Of a stretch of DNA of 64,000 nt, positions 50,968 through 61,039 are shown in pieces. Numbering within the stretch: the stretch's first letter is position 1; each line of letters starts with the position of its first letter. Source of the stretch: Trichomonas vaginalis G3 (Eukaryota > Parabasalia > Trichomonadida > Trichomonadidae); NCBI RefSeq assembly GCF_026262505.1, contig NC_067205.1, positions 16,554,001 to 16,618,000 on the forward strand, read 5' to 3'. The position numbers and the translations under genes are program-made. The notes beneath the pieces were generated by a model. That model worked only from the letters and a program-made list of their open reading frames with translations, was not told where the DNA came from and searched no databases.

Positions 50968-52170
50968 TCATGTAAGGTGGCATATATTCTTTACTTTGTC
51001 CCGTTGTTTGTGTATATCTGAAACGAAATGTGTATGGTTTCCTTCTCCCTGAGTGTCACTCCAGTAACAATTTATAGCAAACTTAACGTCGTCTTTAACA
51101 TCATATCCTTTACCTTTTGTCATTCCTGACCAATCCCAATATCTATGCTTATGCCAACCTGCTTGAGATGTACTTAAATCTATGTAGTGACTGTGTGCAG
51201 GTAAATTTTCACCTGAAATCGTTTTACTTCCACCTGTTTCCTTTGAAGAGTTTGCACAATACAAAAACCTGTCGACTATTTGAGTCCAAGTTCCAAAACC
51301 AAGTACTACTTCTGGTCTGGTAGAGTTCATTGACGTATAAAATAGAGCCTATAGGATATAATGTTTGAAGTATTTCTGTCTTTAATGTTTGAAGCTCTGT
51401 TTTGTCTGCTTTCTTATCTAACATTGTTGGTAGTTCATATGCTTCAAAGTTTCTGGCATGATCTTCGATATTCCTGCAACTGTTATCTAAATTGTTAAGA
51501 GTATCTTTTACACGAGTGCTTGGATTCTCTAAAGGTGCACTTGAACCAAGGTCAAAGTTCAATATTATATCATCTGCTGTAAAAGTTGTAAAACTTGTAT
51601 GTGTATGTCCAACGTCACTTTTCCTGTTTAAGGTTTCTTGTAAGTTTGTAATATTTGCAATGGTATGTGTATGTCCAACGTCACTTTTCCTGTTTAAGGT
51701 TTCTTGTAAGTTTGTAATATTTGCAATGGTATGTGTATGAGTCTTTTTAGAATATTCGTTTTCAGCTCTTGTCACTTCACTTGACATTTTATTGTCAACA
51801 TATGTTTTGTCTGCTAGTTCAGGATGAAGTATGTTCTTTTGTTGCATAAGCTTTGTCAGCTCTTTCTTCTTCTTTTGCTATTGCATCGTCTTACATATGT
51901 TTTGTCAGCTTTGTTGTCAACATCTGCTTTCAAAGAAGTTCAGATATAGGTTTCTCGTTTAAAGTTCCTTTTGTTGGATTTATACAGACAGTATGGTTCT
52001 TATTGTCTTGAAACAGAAACTCATCTGTCATTGGGTTTAATGTCAGTTTTAAGTTTCCTCTCTTTCAATGACTCAGATATCTTAGAATAGTTTGAAAAGT
52101 TTTTTGTTCTTATTTAGAGCTTGTATAATGAGTTGTCGGTTGTGTTGTATTTCTCCATAGACGCTGTTTC
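50968..52170 (-). pseudogene. Fibre protein with HTHT repeats and collar-type tip, element B (broken)
   Basis: The tip (GFGTWTQIVDRFLYCANSS, GENLPAHSHYID, GWHKHRYWDWSGM, GNHTHF) is a close match to the tip of the A1 fibre, also in DNA sequence. The shaft has two copies of KSDVGHTHTIANITNLQETL, typical phage-fibre repeats, and ADKT coiled-coil parts. Receptor-binding spike by family. Fossil, broken. Confidence 0.65.
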
Positions 52171-52197
52171 ATTTGACATTTTTATTCTAGAGAAAAT

Positions 52198-53042
52198 ATG
52201 CTTTCAAAAAAAGAAAATTCTAGAGTTGCTACAACTAAACCATTAGATGAACTTTTTACTAATGTCGGTCAAAAGTTTGAGACAGAGACCGTAAAGCATG
52301 AAGGCTATCGTTTTGACTACCCATTAAGATGGTTAAGAGACCCATCCGTCACAAAAGCTATTGGCTTTCGTAGAATGAAGTTCATTTCAGAAGCCATACA
52401 TGGTTTCCCATTTACAGTCGTTTTTGAAGTTCGATACTATAACAAAGAAAAACGTATGTATGAGAAATTTGAACAGGGAAAACTTTTACAAGTTAGTTTG
52501 CTTGTAAACTTAGAAACAACTCTTCAAGCTTTTCAAGAAAAAATAAACGATATCTATATCGAATATGCAAAGCAGTATAACATTGACGAAGGAGAATACA
52601 TCTCGATATTATATATGACAGGAAAAATGCAACTGTTAAAATCAATAGAATAGAAGACCTTGGAGAAAACGTTTATATTTCTACAAAATATAACAACTTG
52701 GCATGGTATAGATTTATGAGGATGTTAAATCAGCCTGCAGAATATCCAGTACACCCGGACTTTTATGAAGTCGAAAACCCTAATGGAACATATGAAAATG
52801 TTTTCGACTCAGATGCTATATATAGTTCATGCTTCATTTTCTGGTGCACAAAACTCTTTTTTATGCTTGGCAAATGACTTTTACGAAAACCTACAAAGCT
52901 ATATGAACCCCGAGTGGAAGTATTTCAGACTTTCAAGTATGGTTTACAAACAGATGGAAGAAAGAGAATAATTCCATTATACCATGCGTTTTACTTAGAA
53001 CTTAGTTTCATATACAACTACTATCGAACGGTAAAAATATAA
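52198..53042 (+). pseudogene. KPLD/RFDYP-family protein, copy 2, element B (broken)
   Basis: TKPLDELFTNVG, YRFDYPLRWLRDPS, KAIGFRRM at the start and FYLELSFIYNY near the end. Diverged homologue of 45,693-46,599 on the other strand. Unknown function. Fossil, broken. Confidence 0.55.
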
Positions 53043-53045
53043 TTT

Positions 53046-53287
53046 TTAATACGGTTGAGGTGTTGGATTTGGTTGCCAACTAGACTGTGGTGCAGGTTCA
53101 GGCTGTTGTATAACAGGAGCTTGTTCTTCTGGTTCAGGGTCTTTAGGTATAATACCAACAAACTGACCTACTTTTACCAATATTTTTGACTCCGTTCCAA
53201 ATTCCTCTTCCGACAGATTTTATTCCATTCCATATACCTCTTCCAACATTTCGAAAGAAGTTTTCCTATTCTTCCAAAGAAACCCAT
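53046..53287 (-). pseudogene. Small amphipathic/Pro-rich protein of element B (broken)
   Basis: Starts MGFFGRIGKLLSKCWKR, the amphipathic start type of minor virion proteins, and ends in a Pro/Gln-rich tail (PEPEEQAPVIQQPEPAPQ). Unknown. Fossil, broken. Confidence 0.4.
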
Positions 53288-53305
53288 TTTACTATATGTA
53301 AAAAT

Positions 53306-53670
53306 CTAATGTCCGCCTAGTCTCTTACGTTTCCTGTTGAGTTCCATAGCATTCTTTAACTGGAGCTCATACATTTCTGTTTCTCCTCTGGTAGAAAACA
53401 TATTCTGGGTCAACTCCTGTGTTCGCGTCATCTGCATAAAGTTGTTTATATCCCACTTCAGGGTTTGTATAAAACTCTTTCCATCTCATATTTGCATACC
53501 ATGGTGGCAAACCTAACGCAGCGTCATTTGACATGGCAGTTTTGCATTTGTACATCTGTTGGCACTTGACCATAGTTTGCCATTGCAGTTTGTATTCTAA
53601 CTTCATTTGGAATATTCTCTGGGTTTGGTTGTCCAGGTTGCTGTGCATTTGCTAAGTTCTGTGCGTCCAT
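53306..53670 (-). pseudogene. Gln/Asn-rich protein of element B (broken)
   Basis: Asn/Gln-Pro start and a globular LGLPPWYANMRWKEFYTNPE part with a basic end (RKRLGGH). Unknown. Fossil, broken. Confidence 0.4.
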
Positions 53671-53693
53671 TTAATATTAGATAAAAATATCTC

Positions 53694-53825
53694 TTACGAG
53701 TACATATACTGAACATTTGCAGGCATTGGTTCATTCTTCATATTCTCTGTATTTTTCTGCCACGTCAAATAAATAAATGACACAATGGAAAAACCTAAAA
53801 CAAGTAGTCCTATTTCAAACCACAT
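53694..53825 (-). CDS. 43-aa single-pass membrane protein of element B
   Basis: 43 residues: MWFEIGLLVLGFSIVSFIYL is a membrane helix, followed by a polar tail (WQKNTENMKNEPMPANVQY). Likely a small virion or membrane protein; no family recognised. It looks whole. Confidence 0.5.
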   Translation of the reverse strand: MWFEIGLLVLGFSIVSFIYLTWQKNTENMKNEPMPANVQYMYS

Positions 53826-53832
53826 TTACTTA

Positions 53833-54027
53833 CTAGTAAAATTCTTTGTTATGACACTTTCTCCGGTTTATAGGACCTCTCTCATATTCTATCTTGTCAT
53901 ATCTAAACTCATAGTCATGTATGTCCTCTAACCATCTCATAACGGTTTCCAAACCACTTTTATCGGATGTAAAGTAAAAGCATGGATGGTTATGTAAAAC
54001 GTCTAAAGTTTCTAAAGAGTCTCTCAA
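53833..54027 (-). CDS. 64-aa protein in the terminal repeat of element B
   Basis: 64 residues: NHPCFYFTSDKSGLETVMRW and DYEFRYDKIEYERGPINRR. A broken second copy lies in the left terminal repeat at about 30,425-30,605, as expected for a gene in an inverted end. Unknown function. Confidence 0.5.
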   Translation of the reverse strand: MRDSLETLDVLHNHPCFYFTSDKSGLETVMRWLEDIHDYEFRYDKIEYERGPINRRKCHNKEFY

Positions 54028-54908
54028 AGTCCAGTCTACTTGGTATTGAAAATCGCATGTGTTATAGAACGGCGGTCCACTATAAAGAAAATATTTTCCT
54101 TGTCTTTATATTTTTCATACAACTCTGTCCAATGACATCTCACAAACTCTATACCCTCAATATTTTTTCTATGTCCCTCTTTGAAAACATTTGTATAGTT
54201 AAGATATAAAACATTTGACATAAGTGTTTCAATGTCATGAAACTCTTATAGAACCACTATATAATAGTCTAGCAGATATACTATCCCAGTCAATATATTC
54301 TGCTTTTTTCAAAACCTCTCTCACAATATTTTTGTTATCTAATGGTATACGTTCCATCTTACCTATAGGTATCTTTTCTTTTAACTCTTTCAATATATTG
54401 TTTGTGTCTGGTATATGTTTGAGACGGTCCATATAGTTGTCGAAGTCATTGCATATAAGCTTTGAGTCTGGGAATATTGTATGGCACAAATGGGATATAT
54501 AGAAACTTCCACCGAACAAATCTACAAATGTTAGACCATTCGGTAGTTTCTTAAGTTCTCTCAATAGAATATCTTTACATTTACTCTTATTTCCAAAGAA
54601 CGGTAACGGTGGTTTTGTAAAATTCATTTATATATAATAATAAAAATGTTTTTTCCTGAAAAGTGACAGAAAAGGCTTCTCAAAGTATACTTCCTTGGAA
54701 CGCCTGTAACTTTTCCTGTAGCGACGATAGACCCTTACTTGTCCGGACAAAGTTATACTATTTTGAGTGCTCTACCAAAAATTTTTTTTGGGTACTGGGC
54801 GCAACGCGCCTGGAAGCCCCCAGTACCCAAAAAACTTCATTTATACTAAACATCTTCAGGGCTAGAGGGCACGAAGTGCCTGGAGGCCCCACTACCTTTT
54901 TTTTTTTT
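53850..54908. repeat. Right terminal inverted repeat of element B, with methylase cassette
   Basis: Inverted partner of 30,172-30,610, split by a ~0.6-kb cassette (about 54,033-54,672) that holds the methylase gene and is absent from the left end. It ends in a T-run against the TTATTA duplication. The GC-rich hairpin block differs from that of the left end. Confidence 0.8.
54036..54627 (-). pseudogene. Dam-type (D12 class) adenine-N6 methyltransferase of element B (broken)
   Basis: N-terminal PPLPFFGNKSK and FVDLFGGSFYISH are the paired SAM-binding signature of D12-class DNA adenine methylases; NDFDNYMDRLKHI is the following acidic motif. The enzyme would methylate adenine, maybe marking element DNA against nucleases or host silencing. 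It sits only in the right terminal repeat. Fossil, broken. Confidence 0.7.
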
Positions 54909-55057
54909 TTATTAGCATAATAGTCATTAAATTCTTCAATAGATGAAAAAATTTTTATTTCAGTAATTGGTTTAACAACGTTTATTTTTTGTTGAACATT
55001 TTCACTTTCATTTATTTCTTCCTCCTCTGTTTCATTTATTTTTAAAATCGGTTTCAT
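54909..55057 (-). pseudogene. 131-aa terminal-repeat gene of A2, part right of element B
   Basis: N-terminal acidic part (NETEEEEINESENVQQK) of the gene seen whole at 12,407-12,802; the other part is at 29,947-30,171. Broken. Confidence 0.7.
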
Positions 55058-55123
55058 TTATTATTAAATAAAAATTAGAATATAAGTGATGAAATATATT
55101 TTTTAATTAATATTAAATCAGAA

Positions 55124-55360
55124 ATGGCTGCAGGATTCTTTAAAAAATTATGGGATGAAATTAAGAAAGCTGCAGGTTGGGTTCATAAAAATATTATTAA
55201 ACCCGTTGCAAACTTTTTGGCACCAGTAGCGAAAACGGCAGGAACTATCATAGGTGGAGTATTAGGTACTAAAGCAGGTAATCCGGCAATGGGAGCACAA
55301 GCAGGTAACGCAGTTGGTGGAATTGCTGAAGGAATACTTAATAAAATAGGAGGTAGATAG
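55124..55360 (+). CDS. MAAGFF amphipathic protein 1, family A
   Basis: 78 residues. MAAGFFKKLWDEIKKAAGWV is a basic amphipathic helix, followed by PVANFLAPVAKTAGTIIGG and a Gly/Ala-rich hydrophobic part, like membrane-active peptides or minor capsid proteins. The first 11 residues are identical to those of the convergent neighbour at 55,385-55,600. Likely virion membrane-lysis factor; inferred. It looks whole. Confidence 0.55.
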   Translation: MAAGFFKKLWDEIKKAAGWVHKNIIKPVANFLAPVAKTAGTIIGGVLGTKAGNPAMGAQAGNAVGGIAEGILNKIGGR

Positions 55361-55384
55361 TGGAAAAATAAATAAATATTATTT

Positions 55385-55600
55385 TTATCTTAGTATTGGT
55401 TGAAGTCTTTGATAAACTTTTTCTCCTTTATTTAATATTTCTCTTATTGGGGCAGCTTTTGGTGTTATTGATTCAGCAACATCACTAATTGCTTCTTTAT
55501 TCTTAAATATCCAATTTGCCCCCTTCTTCATTGTTTCCCAAACTTTATGCGCTCCTCTTTTTACTTTATCCCACAGTTTCTTAAAGAATCCTGCAGCCAT
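55385..55600 (-). CDS. MAAGFF amphipathic protein 2, family A
   Basis: 71 residues. Same MAAGFFKKLWD start as 55,124, then KGANWIFKNKEAISDVAES and a Pro/Ile-rich end. It is convergent with 55,124 (24 bp between stops) and divergent from the capsid-like gene. Homologous starts in inverted order suggest an old inverted duplication. It looks whole. Confidence 0.55.
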   Translation of the reverse strand: MAAGFFKKLWDKVKRGAHKVWETMKKGANWIFKNKEAISDVAESITPKAAPIREILNKGEKVYQRLQPILR

Positions 55601-55669
55601 AGTTGATTATTTCATTAAAATTAAAAATTCATTTTCATCTTTTAATTTTGATTTTTTATTTATTAATAA

Positions 55670-57310
55670 ATGACGACTAACTATTTAGTGCCAAACACTA
55701 AACCGATTAATGGAAATGTGTTTCATTCATTCGAAAAGATAAATGAAATATTCGCAAAGAATGACGGTAGAAGATATTATAGAGAACTTGAAAGTTCATG
55801 CTATGACTCTGATGCTCCATATTTTGATGATAAACAAACTCATTTAAGAATTACAAATCCAGCTCATGATGTGAATCAATTAGGTGACACATATATTAAA
55901 CGCAAAGTTAAAGCAACTCTAGTTTCAAATAAAGCTTTCACATGTGATGCCGCTTTTAAATGCATGCGTTTATTCGTTGGTTACAAATCATCAAATCAAA
56001 GCTTTAAACAATTAGAAGTAGAAACTGAAAGAGGTGATGCCGGTTATCTTCAGATGGATTGCGCCCGTGAATCTTTCGCATTTGCAACATATAAACCAAA
56101 ATCAGAAAGGAAAGTTAAAAAGTTTGTTCATTCGTTATATAATAATGTTCAAAAATATGATAACTCAGTATGTGGTAAATATATTGACCCTTCAGAAGTT
56201 TTCAAGAACGCAAATGAAGAAGTTGATATCACTTTTGATATGATTATTCCGGTAAATGATTTGTTAGCATTTCAGGCGTTCGATGATTATCCTAAATCAT
56301 TTGGTGATATCATTCTTAAATATTATGTTTTCAGGGATACTTTAGTATTTTATCAGGTTGACCCGTTAAGAGTTGCTGATTTACAAAATTACGTTTATGA
56401 AAAGATAACTGATGAAAATTATGAAAAGATTATGAATCATGTTTATAAATATGATCGCAAATTCCAACAAATCGGACTTCCTGCCAAATTAATTACAAGC
56501 TTAGCCGCTACATCTGCTGACGCAACAGTTGATGACGTTATTATTTCATGCACAAAGATGGAAGTTTTAGAGGATAAATGCATTACACCAGGATACGGTT
56601 TAATTGAAGAATCAGTTAAAGCAATACCACGTTTATTCAGTAAGGAAGATCCATTCATGATTCCAGCTCAACATATTGACGTTCGTTCACTAAATGGAGG
56701 TTGCATCACTCCTGAAGGTATTAGCTCAGATTTCTCATACGCTCTTCATAATGTTACAGATGTTGTGTTAACATTTCCGAAGAATGCAATGCAAAGAACA
56801 GTTTTAGAAAATCCAATGCTTCGAGGTCTTCAGGTCACTATAGATTCCAGAAACTTCCCCGATCAAGCGATGACCACAGTGGGTGATATATTCTTTACAC
56901 GTATGCTTCAAGCTTCTGATTTAGATGGAGTGAATGAATGCACGGAAGAATACGAGGACTCATTAACTAGACCACTGAATGATGATAATGGCACGCCATT
57001 AGCTAGAACATGGAAAGACCAAACTTCATTCTTATGCACTATTCCAGTTCAACGTGATGGAGCGGGTATATTCTTTGATGGATTAGAAACTTTCAACTCA
57101 CAAGTTACAGTACAAGTGAAAGCTTATCCAATCATTCAGGGTGTAAATGACACTTACTGTTCAAAGGTGACAAATCCTCCTCAGGTTTGGTTTACTAGGA
57201 CTACGTATTGGACATGGACACCGGATGAAGGTTTGAAATATCATCCAACAGGTACACCACCACAGTATAGAAGTTCATATGATGAAATATTGATGAATAG
57301 AAATGTTTAA
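55670..57310 (+). CDS. Putative major capsid protein (double jelly-roll type), family A
   Basis: 546 residues, near the usual size of Polinton capsid proteins. Beta-rich throughout; motifs include KRKVKATLVSNKAFTCDAAF, DMIIPVNDLLAFQAFDDYP, a central TDVVLTFPKNAMQRTVLENP and C-terminal FNSQVTVQVKAYPIIQGV. Position directly before the packaging ATPase on the same strand fits the usual capsid-ATPase pairing. Fold assignment is inferred from size, strand pattern and position. The frame looks whole. Start after TTTATTAATAAATG. Confidence 0.6.
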   Translation: MTTNYLVPNTKPINGNVFHSFEKINEIFAKNDGRRYYRELESSCYDSDAPYFDDKQTHLRITNPAHDVNQLGDTYIKRKVKATLVSNKAFTCDAAFKCMRLFVGYKSSNQSFKQLEVETERGDAGYLQMDCARESFAFATYKPKSERKVKKFVHSLYNNVQKYDNSVCGKYIDPSEVFKNANEEVDITFDMIIPVNDLLAFQAFDDYPKSFGDIILKYYVFRDTLVFYQVDPLRVADLQNYVYEKITDENYEKIMNHVYKYDRKFQQIGLPAKLITSLAATSADATVDDVIISCTKMEVLEDKCITPGYGLIEESVKAIPRLFSKEDPFMIPAQHIDVRSLNGGCITPEGISSDFSYALHNVTDVVLTFPKNAMQRTVLENPMLRGLQVTIDSRNFPDQAMTTVGDIFFTRMLQASDLDGVNECTEEYEDSLTRPLNDDNGTPLARTWKDQTSFLCTIPVQRDGAGIFFDGLETFNSQVTVQVKAYPIIQGVNDTYCSKVTNPPQVWFTRTTYWTWTPDEGLKYHPTGTPPQYRSSYDEILMNRNV

Positions 57311-57334
57311 AATTATAAATTTATTTTTGATTAA

Positions 57335-58163
57335 ATGGATTTAAATTCATCCACCCCTTATGAAGAATTAGCAGGAGTATATAATACATACGTAGATGAT
57401 ATGATTAATGAAGCATTGAGTGATAATAGAAATGCTCTATCTAAGGAAAAATTAATGAAAATTCCATATTCTGAATGTTACTTAAATTCAATCACTGCAG
57501 CAATTGGTAAACAAAATAAAGGTAAAACATTAACGATATTAAAACAAATTATCATTATTGCTAACACTTCCCCCCATTCACATGTGTTAATTTATATCAA
57601 CCGTTCAGGTTCACCTTCAGATGATACATTTGAATCTTTAAAGCATTTAATCAAAATTCCAATTATTTATTTATCACAAGAAGAAGCAGAAGATTATTTA
57701 AAAAACTTTTTAATGTATAAAGAATTATATAATACAATCAAGAAGCAAGGATTAGAGGATAAAATTATTGATAAACAACGGGATGAATTATTTGAAACAC
57801 TTTCTATTTCAAATTTTGATAGAGAATTTTTGCATTCACTCATTTTTCTAGATGATGCAGTGAAATCAAAAACTAATAACAAATGAGAAATCATATTTTA
57901 ATCAGTTATTAACTCAATGTCGACACATTCAGTGTTCATTCTTCATGGCTGTTCAATATTTCAAAGCATTAAGCACAAACATTAAATCAAATCTATCAAC
58001 ACTTTTCATTTTCAGTGGGTTTAGTCGTCAACAGTTGAACGTTATGCTTTATCAAGTGAATTTACCAATGAGCATTAATGAACTTTACACACAATATCAG
58101 CAATTAGGTGAACATGGAAAAATAATAGTTGATTTAAATAAAGGAAGTGTTAAATTTGATTAA
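57335..58163 (+). pseudogene. A32/FtsK-like packaging ATPase, family A, copy A2 (broken)
   Basis: Walker A GKQNKGKT (about residue 62) lies after a helical N-terminus, and the Walker B type strand HSLIFLDDAV follows about 105 residues later, as in A32-like packaging ATPases. The last part has FFMAVQ-type and FIFSGFSRQQL segments (sensor region). It starts 25 bp after the capsid-like gene. Fossil, broken. Confidence 0.7.
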
Positions 58164-58203
58164 CTTTTTATAATTAATTTTTATTTTTTATTTATAATTA
58201 AAC

Positions 58204-59102
58204 ATGACAGAAATAGCAAATCTTCTACAGGTTCCATTAAAACAAGGAACAAACAAAAAGGGTGCATATAATAGAACTATGAAAGTTCCTGATGGAATGA
58301 AAGAATTAGTTCATATTGTTGCTGGTCTTCAAAAAGATGTTAAACAAATGAGAAACGTTTTAACATTACCAGAAGCTCAAGCATATGCCAAACGTCATGG
58401 TCCAAATTGGGAAGCACACGAAGCAGACATTACGGGTCCAAATGGAAAACCGATGGTATAAATGAAGTTTTCGTTACTGATGGTCAAGGTAATATTAAAG
58501 TCATAAATGGTTATAAATTAACTATATCTGATTATCCTAAACGTAAAATATATAATGAACGTTATCCTATGCAATTTGATGAAAATGGAAAAGCTGTTAA
58601 ACAATACATTGGAGAAGGTGAAAATGGTCCAATTAATTCATACCGTCATAATCCATATTCTTATTTCAATGAAGAATTAAATGCTATTGAAGAGGGACCG
58701 GATGGATTACCACGATATTCTAACCAGTTTGATGGTCAATATGCAAATATTAGACCTGAAATTTCAGCTAAGAAATTCTTTAAAGTTGCTTTATTCGATC
58801 CAGTTTTCGCAAATGTTAAAGATGAACTTAAACAGCAATTCCAACCAATTATAGTAGCAAGAATTGCATCAGGTGCTTTATCTCAAGCATTCAAAGATTT
58901 AATTAAGAAACCATTATATCAGCAACGAGGTTTAACTTATGATTTAGTTAAGGAATCAGATAAAAGAAAATTTGAGAAATCAGATGATTATAAGAATGCA
59001 ATTAATGAATATATTCGGTCTATTAATTTCGATGAAAATGCTAAAAATCAACTTCATGAACAAATACAGGGAATAATAGATTCAAAAGTTCCAGCAAAAT
59101 AA
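58204..59102 (+). pseudogene. Family A conserved protein, copy A2 (broken)
   Basis: Same gene as 678-1,575: [16 protein letters not shown] start, [14 protein letters not shown] middle. Start after TTTATAATTAAACATG. Unknown, likely virion protein. Fossil, broken. Confidence 0.55.
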
Positions 59103-59136
59103 AAGTTTAAATATATTTTTTTTTATTCGATTATAA

Positions 59137-59799
59137 ATGAGAAGACGTTTCACTAGTCAAAAGAACACTAACGCAAAAGCAGAGATTACGGTTGGTTATA
59201 ACGTAAATGATGATAAATCACGAATTATTCAAAATGTTAAAGTTAATGTTAGCCCCGAATTAACAAGGTCAGCAACTCAACCAAATTTATTAACTCGTGA
59301 CTTACCGAAGAATGAGGAGAATGAAGAAAACCATGAGAATGGAGACCCAATCATTTTATCTGAACCTGGTAAAGAACCTGTTGAAATTCCCACTTATCCA
59401 ACATACCCCCCACCTCTTTCATCAAACATCGAGAACCCATATAAAATAGACATTAATTCAGAATTAATGAAAATTTACCGTGATATAATAATTAATAATT
59501 ATGATTCAATAATAAATTTAATTGACCAATCCGGTTTAATTATTTTACCTTATGAATCATTAATTCACATTATCGCCATTCTTTGTGATGTTCAAGATTC
59601 AGACGTTAAGATTCAATTTTTCATAGATGATGAGGTTTCATGCTGCGGAACAGTTGCAAAAATAAATCCTATAAAGGATATTAGCACAATTAAGATATCA
59701 AAGAACGGAACAACAACTGAACTTCATTTAACATATAATGATATTTATAATAAAATAGTTGATGAATATAAAATATCACTTGAAAAAATTCTTTGTTAA
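59137..59799 (+). CDS. SCCG-motif core protein, copy A2
   Basis: 220 residues, same family as 1,608-2,294. The folded C-terminal half is almost identical while the acidic, Pro-rich middle (ENEENHENGD; PPPLSSNIENP) differs by several indels, as expected for a disordered linker under weak constraint. It looks whole. Confidence 0.65.
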   Translation: MRRRFTSQKNTNAKAEITVGYNVNDDKSRIIQNVKVNVSPELTRSATQPNLLTRDLPKNEENEENHENGDPIILSEPGKEPVEIPTYPTYPPPLSSNIENPYKIDINSELMKIYRDIIINNYDSIINLIDQSGLIILPYESLIHIIAILCDVQDSDVKIQFFIDDEVSCCGTVAKINPIKDISTIKISKNGTTTELHLTYNDIYNKIVDEYKISLEKILC

Positions 59800-59805
59800 G
59801 ACTAT

Positions 59806-60285
59806 TTAATATTCAAGCATTAACATTATCGAATAATAATCCTTTGAATCATAATCGATAATAATTGACCTTTCACCAGTTTCTATCGTTTGTTTTATTT
59901 CTTTTTGTTCCCCACTATCTGGATCGGTCATTGTAATTGTTTTTGTTATAGTATCAGCTTTATCTTTAACTTCAATCTTTTTTCCATCGGGATATTTAAA
60001 CCAAAATTCCAAAAATTCGATATTGTCAATCTGTTCATATTTTAATCTATCAATTACATTTTTAATACCATCTGAAAATCTTATGAAATGGTCATTATAT
60101 GGGTTTGATTGAACTAAATTTGAATGAAGTGAAATATAACCTGTTGATGAATATGACATTGACTCATATTTTCTGAAAACACTAAAATTTATAACATGAA
60201 TGAATTTCTTATTCGTTGAATTTATGAATTCTTGAGGTAATCTTATTCTAGTTTTATTTATCACTGGAAAATAACGCTTTACCAT
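59806..60285 (-). CDS. Beta-rich protein, family A, divergent partner of the penton-like gene
   Basis: About 159 residues from the ATG of MVKRYFPVINK; a start further upstream (60,318) would overlap the facing gene at 60,305. Motifs TRIRLPQEFIN, IHVINFSVF, and an acidic end (TITMTDPDSGEQKEIK; RSIIIDYDS). Shares a short two-way leader with 60,305. Unknown, maybe minor capsid. It looks whole. Confidence 0.5.
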   Translation of the reverse strand: MVKRYFPVINKTRIRLPQEFINSTNKKFIHVINFSVFRKYESMSYSSTGYISLHSNLVQSNPYNDHFIRFSDGIKNVIDRLKYEQIDNIEFLEFWFKYPDGKKIEVKDKADTITKTITMTDPDSGEQKEIKQTIETGERSIIIDYDSKDYYSIMLMLEY

Positions 60286-60304
60286 ATTTTTAATCGTAAT
60301 AAAA

Positions 60305-61015
60305 ATGTCAATTATCAATATTATTTCGAATAATAGCTGTGAATTAAATTTAACAGTTAGCGGAATTTATAATGTTACTCTCGTTTCTGTGAGTGGTAAA
60401 TTTAATCCCATTCTTTTAGACCCTTCAGATTATATATCATTTATTAAAGATGACCTTGAAAAAACGTATGATATGTATATAAATAATGTGATAGCGAAAT
60501 GGGATATTAACATGATTTTAAGTTATTTAAATGAATCATTTATCGTATGGTATGAAGAAAATTTTAAATCAAAACCTGATAAACTTTTTGAACTTGATGA
60601 AATAAATAACCTTATTAAATTTCCGCTGAAAATTAAATTTTGTACTCCTCATTTTCGTTCATTGTTGGGAATATTAAATTTTGAAAAAGATGTTGGGGAT
60701 GTTTTGTATTCTGACACTGGTTCCAATTTCGTTTTAATCAAATGTGATAAAGTTAATACCCCAATGAGATTTTCACATCAAACATTAGACCCTAACTCTT
60801 ACCCATCAATACAAAACATTTTATCCATCAACTTAAACACATTTTCTTTATCATATCCGTTTCAATTATCCGGAAATTCATTTATTCTTCATTCAAAAGA
60901 TTTATCAAATATTAAATTTAGAATAACTGACCTATTTGATTGTGATTTAGAATTCATGAATGAAATATTATGGCAATTTCAAATAGAAAAAATAGGTGAT
61001 GAGATAACAGATTAA
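60305..61015 (+). CDS. Putative penton/minor-capsid-like protein, family A
   Basis: 236 residues, beta-rich: CELNLTVSGIYNVTLVSVSG, then DVGDVLYSDTGSNFVLIKC and terminal IKFRITDLFDCDLEF with WQFQIEKIGDEITD. The terminal strand pair fits Polinton penton-like proteins (L-x-V-x-L-x-D-x-x-x-x-x-L). It follows the SCCG gene as in element B (36,793). It looks whole. Confidence 0.5.
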   Translation: MSIINIISNNSCELNLTVSGIYNVTLVSVSGKFNPILLDPSDYISFIKDDLEKTYDMYINNVIAKWDINMILSYLNESFIVWYEENFKSKPDKLFELDEINNLIKFPLKIKFCTPHFRSLLGILNFEKDVGDVLYSDTGSNFVLIKCDKVNTPMRFSHQTLDPNSYPSIQNILSINLNTFSLSYPFQLSGNSFILHSKDLSNIKFRITDLFDCDLEFMNEILWQFQIEKIGDEITD

Positions 61016-61039
61016 ATATTTATTTTTAAATCATAATAA

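Larger units (their letters stand above)
30172..54908. mobile_element. Maverick/Polinton element B, nested in A2
   Basis: A 24.7-kb element bounded by terminal inverted repeats (30,172-30,610 and 53,850-54,908) and by the 6-bp duplication TTATTA (30,166-30,171 and 54,909-54,914). The uninterrupted target is visible in A1 near 12,545-12,575. It carries PolB, rve integrase, packaging ATPase, capsid-like proteins and SF3 helicase, the Maverick gene set. It is younger than A2. It is broken, with a dozen or more breaks; some small genes look whole. Confidence 0.92.
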
